From JBDTNK01 sp039933775 (GTDB taxonomy: Bacteria > Chloroflexota > Limnocylindria > QHBO01): a stretch of 18,363 bases of DNA. This document shows, in pieces, positions 12,560 through 17,803 of this stretch. The translations under genes and the position numbers were made by a program. Each line of letters begins with the position of its first letter. Within the stretch, counting starts at the first letter, position 1. The notes below the pieces were generated by a model, which had not been told where the DNA came from, searched no databases, and saw only the letters and a list, made by a program, of their open reading frames with translations. The stretch is from the NCBI GenBank assembly GCA_039933775.1, contig JBDTNK010000038.1:1-18363 (forward strand), in the 5' to 3' direction.

Positions 12560-14638
12560 TCAGTGCTTGTCGGCGCCGTGCCCCGCGCTCGCGGCATGAT
12601 CGGCGATCACCTTCTGCGCCACGTTTGGTGGGACCTCCGCGTAATGGTCCAGCTTCCAGCCGAAGCGCCCGCGTCCCTGGGTGATCGAGCGCAGCTCGGT
12701 GGCGTAATGGAACATCTCGGCCTGCGGCACCTGCGCGCGCAGGTGCTGGGTTCCATCGGCCGAATCCATGCCGAGCACGTGGCCGCGCTTGGCGGTGATC
12801 TGGCCCATGACATCGCCCATGTAGACGTCGGGGACCGTGATCTCGACCTCCAGGATCGGCTCGAGCAGGATCGGATCGGCCTGTTCGAAGGCCCGCTTCA
12901 GCGCCTGCGAGGCGGCGACCTTGAACGCCATCTCGGAGCTGTCGACGGCATGGTAGCTGCCGTCGACCAGCGTCGCCTTGAGATCCACGACCGGGTAGCC
13001 GGCGAGCACGCCCTCGCCCATCGCCTCGCGCAGGCCCTTGTCGACCGCGGGGATGTACTGCTTCGGCACCACCCCACCGACAATCCGGTCGCCGAACACG
13101 AACCCGGAGCCTGATTCACCGGGCTCGAACTCGATGACGACGTGGCCGAACTGGCCGTGGCCGCCTGTCTGGCGCTTGAACCGGTTGTCGATCCTGGCCT
13201 GCTTCCGAATCGTCTCCCGGTACGGCACCCGCGGGGTCGCGGTCCTGACCGATGCGCTCCACTTGCGCCGCAGCCGATCCACGATGACGTCGACGTGCGC
13301 ATCGCCCATCGCGGTGAGGATCGTCTCGCCGGTGCCGTCGTCCCTTCGGACCTGGACCGATGGCTCCTCTTCCTGCAGCCGAGCCAGCGCCTGGCCGAGC
13401 TTGTCGAGGTCGGCCTTGCTCTCCGGCTCGATGCTGACCTGCAGGGACGGCGGCGAAAATTCGAAGCGCGGCAGCTCGACGGCCTGCGAGCGATCCGCGA
13501 CAAGCGTGTCGCCGATCGTCGTGCTCGTCAGCTTCGCGACCGCCGCGATGTCACCGGGGCCGACCTGCGCCAGGTTCTCCTGGTCCTTGCCCTGGATGGC
13601 GAGCAGATTGCCGACCCGCTCATCCTCCTTGCGGCTTGCGTTCACGACATGTCCCTGGCTGCGGAGCGTGCCGCTGACGACGCGGAAGCAGGTCAGGCGG
13701 CCGACGAACGGATCGGAGATCGTCTTGAACACCTGCGCCACGAACGGCGCCGACGGATCGGGCTCCAGCCGCGTGCCATCAACACTCGCTCGCGCGCCGG
13801 CCTCGGCGGGGGAGGGCACGTGCTTGACGATCATGGAGAGCAGCTCGCGCACGCCGATGTTCTTGAGCGCGCTGCCGACGAAAACCGGCACCACCGTGCC
13901 CTCGCGCGTGCCCTTGTGCATCGCCGCCTCGATCTCTTCATCGGTCAGCGGCTCGCCATCGAGGTACTTCATCATCAGCTCGTCGCTCGCCTCGGCCGCC
14001 GCCTCCACCAGCGCGTCGCGCCGGCTGTGCTCGATCCCCTCGAGCTCCGCGGGCACCGGCACTTCCTTCGCCGTGCCGTTCTCGTAGATCGTGGCGTGCT
14101 CCTCGATCACGTCGACGTAGCCGCGGAACGAATCGGCGGAGCCGATCGGCAGGTAGACCGGGGCGATCTTCGGCCCGAATACCGCCTTCAGGCCATCGAG
14201 CACCGCGTCGTAGTTGGCGTTTTCGCGGTCCATCTTGTTGACGAAGACCAGCCGCGGCAGGCCGCGTGCGTCGGCCAGTCGCCAGACCTCCTCGGTGCCC
14301 ACCTCGACCCCGGCTGATGCGTCGATCACCACGATCGCGGCGTCGACCGCCGCCAGCGCCTCGACGACATCAGCCTGGAAGTCGGCGTAGCCGGGGGTGT
14401 CGACAATCGTGATCCGCACGCCCTCGTGCTCGAGCGAGCCGATCCCCAGGTTGATGCTCTGCTTGCGTTTCTGCTCGTCGGGATCGTGATCCAGCGTCGC
14501 CGTCCCGGCGTCCACGCTTCCCAGTCGCTGAATCGCGCCGGCGTCGAAGAGCATCGCCTCGGCGAGACTCGTCTTGCCGGCGCCACCGTGGGAGATGAGC
14601 GCAACGTTGCGGATCTTGTCGGGCGTGGTCGGCTTCAT
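12560..14638 (-). CDS. fusA: Elongation factor G-like GTPase (EF-G2 type)
   Basis: A 692-residue translational GTPase with full EF-G domain layout. The G domain has SHGGAGKT at 16-23 (P-loop), DTPG at 80-83 and NKMD at 134-137. The switch I region reads KRKQSINLGIGSLE instead of the RGITI of canonical EF-G; this and the SHGGAGKTSLAEAML P-loop are features of the EF-G2 group. Domain II is at about 300-390, domain IV at about 490-600 (TGGHGQFGHVVIEFEPG, GSYHAVDSSEMAF) and domain V at about 605-680 (PVLEPILEVEITVP-like, YMGDVMGQITAKRGHVLGMD). Canonical EF-G translocates tRNA and mRNA; the role of EF-G2 is less clear. AGGAGG lies 4 nt before the ATG and a perfect TATAAT about 80 nt upstream. It stands alone, away from a str operon, which fits a paralogue. 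fusA is a family label here. Confidence 0.9.
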   Translation of the reverse strand: MKPTTPDKIRNVALISHGGAGKTSLAEAMLFDAGAIQRLGSVDAGTATLDHDPDEQKRKQSINLGIGSLEHEGVRITIVDTPGYADFQADVVEALAAVDAAIVVIDASAGVEVGTEEVWRLADARGLPRLVFVNKMDRENANYDAVLDGLKAVFGPKIAPVYLPIGSADSFRGYVDVIEEHATIYENGTAKEVPVPAELEGIEHSRRDALVEAAAEASDELMMKYLDGEPLTDEEIEAAMHKGTREGTVVPVFVGSALKNIGVRELLSMIVKHVPSPAEAGARASVDGTRLEPDPSAPFVAQVFKTISDPFVGRLTCFRVVSGTLRSQGHVVNASRKEDERVGNLLAIQGKDQENLAQVGPGDIAAVAKLTSTTIGDTLVADRSQAVELPRFEFSPPSLQVSIEPESKADLDKLGQALARLQEEEPSVQVRRDDGTGETILTAMGDAHVDVIVDRLRRKWSASVRTATPRVPYRETIRKQARIDNRFKRQTGGHGQFGHVVIEFEPGESGSGFVFGDRIVGGVVPKQYIPAVDKGLREAMGEGVLAGYPVVDLKATLVDGSYHAVDSSEMAFKVAASQALKRAFEQADPILLEPILEVEITVPDVYMGDVMGQITAKRGHVLGMDSADGTQHLRAQVPQAEMFHYATELRSITQGRGRFGWKLDHYAEVPPNVAQKVIADHAASAGHGADKH

Positions 14639-14719
14639 CGGTCCTCCTAGGGCGCGTTGGGCGCACACCGGGTTGCCGAGGCCGATCCGCCTCGGGCGGT
14701 AGGTCGGATTTGGAGCGCC

Positions 14720-14725
14720 ATTATA
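14720..14725 (-). promoter_or_regulatory. -10 box TATAAT for the EF-G2-like gene
   Basis: A perfect TATAAT on the minus strand lies about 80 nt before the start codon, an AT-rich patch in GC-rich sequence. No good -35 is visible. Two overlapping palindromes, TGGCGCCA (14729-14736) and CCAGCGCTGG (14734-14743), fill the spacer where a repressor or activator could bind. The predicted leader of about 75 nt ends in AGGAGG at 14643-14648. Confidence 0.6.
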
Positions 14726-14808
14726 GGTTGGCGCCAGCGCTGGACTCGCCCTCCACAAACGGAGCTTGCCTTCCGGGCGCGAGCGTTCACGCCCGTGGGA
14801 GCGCGTTC

Positions 14809-14982
14809 ATGACACATGCTCATGCAGAGCGGCGTTACGAAGTCACAGGTCCGTCCTTCGGTGACCGATGTCTCGTGTGGCGAGCGAACGTCCTCTTAAT
14901 CGGCCGATTTGGAGGCCGTCGCGGCCCTGGCAACCGCCGGTACCGACGTAACGCCCGTCGCATGAGCATCAGTCGGGTTGCC
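14809..14982 (+). repeat. Direct repeat copy A flanking the XRE-nuclease gene
   Basis: This 174-bp segment aligns without gaps to 15774-15947 with 111 identical bases (about 64%), including a 21-bp identical block (14872-14892 against 15837-15857). Both copies contain the dyad AATCGGCCGATT (14898-14909 here, perfect). Read on the plus strand both begin ATGAC and have an open frame with 29 of 58 residues alike, including LVWRANV and YRRNA. Copy A carries the last 28 codons and the stop of the leftward XRE-nuclease gene. It could be a noncoding mobile-element end, a duplicated 3' remnant or a small coding unit; the sequence does not decide. Confidence 0.7.
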
Positions 14983-15693
14983 AGATCGGATGCGGGCTCC
15001 ACGCTGAGACCGCCTGGCGTTGAGCGTCCGGACATCGGTCAATGGAAGGTAGATGAGCAGATTCGCCGATCCAGCGCTCGGCCGCCTCAACCAGCTCCTG
15101 GCGGAATGCCCGCGCAGGGCGAACGCCGCGAACAGCGCTGCGTGCCGCGCGACGATGCGGTGCTGTTGGCGCTCGTCGGCAATCACGAGCATCGTCACCA
15201 CGTGCCTCGCTTGCCATCCACGGTCCCTGGCAATGCCGAGGGCGAGCCGCCCTTTGACGTCAAGCTGGCCGAGCGCGGCTTGGACGTCCCCGATTGCCGT
15301 CTTCACCTCGATCACCAGCACGATGCCCGAGGCACGGTGGTATGCGAGAACGTCGTAGCGACCGCGGTCGCCGTAGTGGTTGAAGCTCACCTCGACCGCG
15401 CACAGCCACCCGGCCGCGGTCAGCAGGTTGACCACCGCATTCTGCAGCTCGGCGTGCCCGGCATCCACGAGGCGGTCGAGCTGCTCGCCTTGCCAGGACA
15501 GATACACGACGAGGCGTGCACCCAGCGCCGCGGCAACCTTGTCCGCGACTGCGAACAGCATGCGATCGCACTCTCCGCGCTCGAGTCGGCTGATCATCTG
15601 GCGCGACAGGCCGGTCATCGCGGCAACGTCGATCTGGCGCAGGCCGAGCCTTCGTCGAAGAACGCGGAATCGCTCGCCGAGGGTCGTCCACAT
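14896..15693 (-). CDS. XRE-family helix-turn-helix protein fused to a PD-(D/E)XK nuclease-like domain
   Basis: A 265-residue protein. Residues 6-58 form an XRE-type helix-turn-helix (RQIDVAAMTGLSRQMISRLE at 19-38). Residues about 75-217 look like a restriction-endonuclease fold: Glu82 in a leading helix, then Asp114 (RYDVLAYH) and Glu129-x-Lys131 (VLVIEVKT), the D...ExK pattern of PD-(D/E)XK enzymes. A repressor with a nuclease-like effector, or DNA binding with cleavage, are both possible; activity is inferred only. The core seems to end near residue 217, and the last about 48 residues are a basic tail running through direct repeat A, where the TAA lies. The ATG at 15693 is chosen; a GTG at 15699 would add two residues. 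Neither has a Shine-Dalgarno sequence. From memory, proteins with this architecture recur in Chloroflexota and Actinomycetota; unverified. Confidence 0.82.
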   Translation of the reverse strand: MWTTLGERFRVLRRRLGLRQIDVAAMTGLSRQMISRLERGECDRMLFAVADKVAAALGARLVVYLSWQGEQLDRLVDAGHAELQNAVVNLLTAAGWLCAVEVSFNHYGDRGRYDVLAYHRASGIVLVIEVKTAIGDVQAALGQLDVKGRLALGIARDRGWQARHVVTMLVIADERQQHRIVARHAALFAAFALRGHSARSWLRRPSAGSANLLIYLPLTDVRTLNARRSQRGARIRSGNPTDAHATGVTSVPAVARAATASKSAD

Positions 15694-15729
15694 GGACACA
15701 GGGTGAACGGGGGCACTTACTGCGGAATG

Positions 15730-15746
15730 ATCGGCGGCTTACCGAT
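15730..15746. promoter_or_regulatory. Candidate operator dyad ATCGG-N7-CCGAT upstream of the XRE gene
   Basis: ATCGG and CCGAT half-sites separated by 7 bp lie 36 bp before the XRE-nuclease start, where an autoregulating XRE repressor often binds. The same half-sites, abutted as ATCGGCCGAT, form the dyad in repeat A, and repeat B has it with one change. ATCGG is common in this genome, so the link is tentative. Confidence 0.3.
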
Positions 15747-15773
15747 GCAGCATGACCAGGTTCGAGGGCATCG

Positions 15774-15947
15774 ATGACGCATTCCCACGTGGAGTACCCC
15801 TACGAAGCCTGCGAGCGGTGGCTCCAGGACAGATGGCTCGTGTGGCGAGCGAACGTCAGGCAAATCGGCCGGTTTCACGCGGATCGACGCCGTCATAGCC
15901 CGCACTACCGCCGTAATGCCCCGGCAGTGAGCATCTGTCACCTTGCG
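15774..15947 (+). repeat. Direct repeat copy B flanking the XRE-nuclease gene
   Basis: Second copy of the 174-bp element, 965 bp downstream of copy A and on the 5' side of the leftward XRE-nuclease gene. Its dyad is AATCGGCCGGTT (15863-15874), one base from perfect. The plus-strand frame starts ATGACGCATTCCCACGTG and shows eight synonymous differences from copy A among 29 shared residues. By codon position, identity is 42/58, 36/58 and 33/58, only a weak sign of coding constraint. The minus-strand frame matching the tail of the XRE protein is also open here but has no domain. Confidence 0.7.
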
Positions 15948-15991
15948 GAGGCACACGGGAGTCACGATCCGACCATACGGCCGTCACTTGG

Positions 15992-15997
15992 TAGAAT
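15992..15997 (+). promoter_or_regulatory. -10 box TAGAAT for yebC
   Basis: TAGAAT matches the -10 consensus at five of six positions. CCGACC at 15969-15974, with a 17-nt spacer, is a partial -35. The predicted leader is about 29 nt. It contains the palindrome GCCGCATGCGGC and ends with AAGGAGGA 4 nt before the ATG. Confidence 0.55.
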
Positions 15998-16032
15998 CGG
16001 TCCTTGGTGCCGCATGCGGCGAAGGAGGACCG

Positions 16033-16791
16033 ATGTCCGGCCACAGCAAGTGGTCCCAGATCAAACGACAAAAGGGCGTGAACGACGCCAAGCGTGGCGC
16101 GCTGTTCACGAAGCTGACCCGCGAGATCATCACGGCCGCCCGGCAGGGAGGCGGCGACGTCGATGGCAATTATCGGCTGCGCATGGCGGTCGACAATGCG
16201 CGGGCGAACAGCATGCCCGCCGACAACATCAAGCGGGCGATCGAGCGCGCGACGGGTGCCGGCGCGGACGCGGAGCAGTACGAGGAGATCACGTACGAGG
16301 GCTTCGGGCCGTCGAACGTGGCGGTGATCGTCGCGACCATGACCGACAACCGCAATCGCACCGCCGGCGAGATCCGCAGCATCTTCAACAAGGTCGGTGG
16401 CTCGCTGACGCCGGTCGCGTGGCAGTTCGAGCAGAAGGGCATCATTAACGTGCCGCTCAACGGCACCGACCCGGACGAGGTGTCGCTGGCCGCGATCGAT
16501 GCCGGAGCCGAGGACGTGAGCCCGCCCGATGCCGGCGCGCTCGTCGTCACCACCCAGCCAGCCGACCTCGAGGCCGTCCGGCGCGCCTTGGCCGATGCCG
16601 GCTACGAGGCCGAATCGGCCGAACTGAGCATGGAGCCGACGACAAGGGTCGAGATCGGTGACGAGAAGTCTGCGAAGCAGGTGCTCGGCTTCATGGAGCG
16701 CCTCGAGGATCTCGACGACGTGCAGAATGTGTATGCCAACTTCGACATCCCCGCCGACCTGATGGAGCAGCTCGAAGCCCAGGTCGTCTGA
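16033..16791 (+). CDS. yebC: YebC/PmpR family transcriptional regulator (TACO1-like)
   Basis: A 252-residue protein of standard length for the family (about 240-250). It opens MSGHSKWSQIKRQKGVNDAK, the family signature, and continues with GALFTKLTREI, PADNIKRAIERATG, YEEITYEGFGP (88-98), VAVIVATMTDNRNRTAGEIR and the C-terminal EDLDDVQNVYANFDIP. Members bind DNA or ribosomes; bacterial YebC proteins have been described as regulators and as factors helping ribosomes through proline stretches, like mitochondrial TACO1. AAGGAGGA lies 4 nt before the ATG, with a TAGAAT -10 box upstream. It heads a rightward cluster with the lipoprotein, ruvC and ruvA; yebC-ruvC-ruvA is a widespread order. Proline-rich proteins in this window (IF-3 tail, penicillin-binding protein tail) would be natural clients if the ribosomal role holds. 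Confidence 0.97.
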   Translation: MSGHSKWSQIKRQKGVNDAKRGALFTKLTREIITAARQGGGDVDGNYRLRMAVDNARANSMPADNIKRAIERATGAGADAEQYEEITYEGFGPSNVAVIVATMTDNRNRTAGEIRSIFNKVGGSLTPVAWQFEQKGIINVPLNGTDPDEVSLAAIDAGAEDVSPPDAGALVVTTQPADLEAVRRALADAGYEAESAELSMEPTTRVEIGDEKSAKQVLGFMERLEDLDDVQNVYANFDIPADLMEQLEAQVV

Positions 16792-16794
16792 CCG

Positions 16795-17289
16795 ATGTCG
16801 CCGCGCGCGATCCTGGCGGCCGCGAGCGCGCTTGCGCTCACCGTCGCGACCGCGGCGTGCAGCAGTGAGCCGCCCTGCGCTGATCTCGGGCCGGTGAGCG
16901 ACTATCCGGAGAACACCGTCACGCGCGCTTCGTGCATCGACGCGTTCGTCGTCAACGATGGCGGCGAGTTCCACGTCTTCCTCGCGCGGTCGATGCACCT
17001 CGAAGGCGAGGGCCTCGCCTGGGAGCCTAATGGCGCTGAAGTCGTGACCGAATGGAGCAGCCCGCTTCCGGGAGTGCCACTCCCACTCACCGGCTCGTTC
17101 TACAACCCGATGCACGGCGAACGCTTCGCTATCGACGGCAGCGTGCTCGAAGGTCCGGCGAACGGTCCGCTCTGGAGCTGCCCGATCGAGACCCGTGACG
17201 GCGAGCTGTGGGTCAAGGCCCGCGACGGCTCCGACGCCGCGACGATTACGGCGCTGTGCATGGCAACCTCCTCGCCGCTGCCGTCCTGA
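16795..17289 (+). CDS. Rieske-like lipoprotein lacking the iron-sulfur cysteines
   Basis: A 164-residue exported protein. Residues 1-21 form a signal peptide and VATAAC ends in the lipobox Cys22, so it is probably a membrane-anchored lipoprotein. The body resembles a Rieske domain: FVVNDGGEFHVFL at 51-63, then SMHLEG at 66-71 where Rieske proteins have CTHLGC, then NPMHGERFAIDGSVLEGPA at 104-122 where they have CPCHGS-x-F-x-x-x-G-x-x-x-x-GPA, then GPL and DGELWV. Both ligand histidines (68, 107) remain, but the two ligand cysteines and the two disulfide cysteines are replaced by Ser, Gly, Asn and Met, so a normal 2Fe-2S cluster is not possible. The ATG is 3 nt after yebC, without a Shine-Dalgarno sequence. 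The Rieske relation is my reading of motifs and spacing; the role is unknown. Confidence 0.72.
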   Translation: MSPRAILAAASALALTVATAACSSEPPCADLGPVSDYPENTVTRASCIDAFVVNDGGEFHVFLARSMHLEGEGLAWEPNGAEVVTEWSSPLPGVPLPLTGSFYNPMHGERFAIDGSVLEGPANGPLWSCPIETRDGELWVKARDGSDAATITALCMATSSPLPS

Positions 17290-17293
17290 CCCG

Positions 17294-17299
17294 TACACT
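17294..17299 (+). promoter_or_regulatory. Possible -10 box TACACT for ruvC
   Basis: TACACT lies 6 nt before the ruvC GTG, so a start at usual spacing would fall on the first base of the codon, a leaderless mRNA. The surrounding CCGTACACTC closely matches the sequence in front of tyrS. No -35 is visible, and ruvC may also be transcribed from the yebC promoter. Confidence 0.4.
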
Positions 17300-17305
17300 C
17301 AGCCG

Positions 17306-17803
17306 GTGATCGCACTCGGCATCGATCCCGGCACGGCAATCTGCGGCTTCGGCGTCGTCTCCCTCGAGGACGGCCACCTGCGCATGATCGACGCCGGCGT
17401 CATCCGAACTCCCTCCGAAGAGACCGATGCCGCACGATTGCGGCAGCTCCACGACGCGCTCCGTTCGCTGCTTGCCACGCACCGGCCCCAGCGGGTCGCC
17501 GTCGAGCGGCTCTTCTTCCAGCGCAACGTGCAGACCGCCATGACCGTGGGGCAGGCACGCGGCATTGCGCTGCTCTGCGCCGCCGAGCACGACGTGCCGA
17601 TCGACGAGCCGACACCGAACGAGGTCAAGCAGGCGGTCTGCGGCAACGGCTCCGCCGACAAGCGGCAGGTGGCCGTGATGGTCCAGCGGCTGCTCGGCGT
17701 CTCGCTGATCGGCGTGCCCGACGACGCGACCGATGCGCTGGCCATCGCCATCGGCTGCTGCTACCGCGCCGCGGCCGAGCCACGCCTGGCTACGGCCCGA
17801 TGA
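17306..17803 (+). CDS. ruvC: Crossover junction endodeoxyribonuclease RuvC
   Basis: A 165-residue Holliday junction resolvase of normal length (E. coli 173). All four catalytic acids are present: Asp7 in ALGIDPGT, Glu67 in VAVERLFF, and Asp140 and Asp143 in PDDATDALAIAI. The family block NVQTAMTVGQARGI is at 74-87. RuvC cuts the junction bound by RuvAB. The GTG at 17306 is chosen because it gives the standard N-terminus (x-I-A-L-G-I-D-P-G); the frame is open upstream only because it overlaps the lipoprotein in another phase. No Shine-Dalgarno sequence is present, and a TACACT box lies 6 nt upstream. The TGA overlaps the ruvA ATG (ATGA at 17800-17803). Confidence 0.95.
   Translation: MIALGIDPGTAICGFGVVSLEDGHLRMIDAGVIRTPSEETDAARLRQLHDALRSLLATHRPQRVAVERLFFQRNVQTAMTVGQARGIALLCAAEHDVPIDEPTPNEVKQAVCGNGSADKRQVAVMVQRLLGVSLIGVPDDATDALAIAIGCCYRAAAEPRLATAR

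Larger units (their letters stand above)
15700..16032. other. Intergenic region between the XRE-nuclease gene and yebC (no gene called)
   Basis: These 333 bp hold a dyad that could be an operator (15730-15746), direct repeat copy B (15774-15947), the yebC -10 box (15992-15997) and a perfect 12-bp palindrome GCCGCATGCGGC (16009-16020) just before the yebC Shine-Dalgarno sequence. Open frames cross the region on both strands, but none has a convincing start and family signature. The frame starting at ATG 15774 runs into yebC out of phase. Confidence 0.6.

Noticed and set aside
11019..12599. A 526-codon plus-strand frame overlapping tyrS in another phase
   Set aside because: Arg/Gly/Ala-rich with no motif; tyrS is certain in the neighbouring frame.
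13038..14317. Two long plus-strand frames over the EF-G2-like gene
   Set aside because: Opposite a complete EF-G domain set; no start signals or motifs of their own.
14710..15777. A 355-codon plus-strand frame covering the whole XRE-nuclease gene and ending in ATGA at repeat B
   Set aside because: The minus strand has a recognisable HTH and D...ExK domain. The plus frame has no family signature outside the repeat, so only the repeat-encoded peptide was kept, as a tentative finding.
2192..16797. ACCG directly before ATG at several starts (pheS, pheT, fusA2, yebC, lipoprotein)
   Set aside because: GACCGATG is also frequent inside coding sequence here (Thr-Asp codons and similar), so enrichment at starts cannot be claimed by eye.
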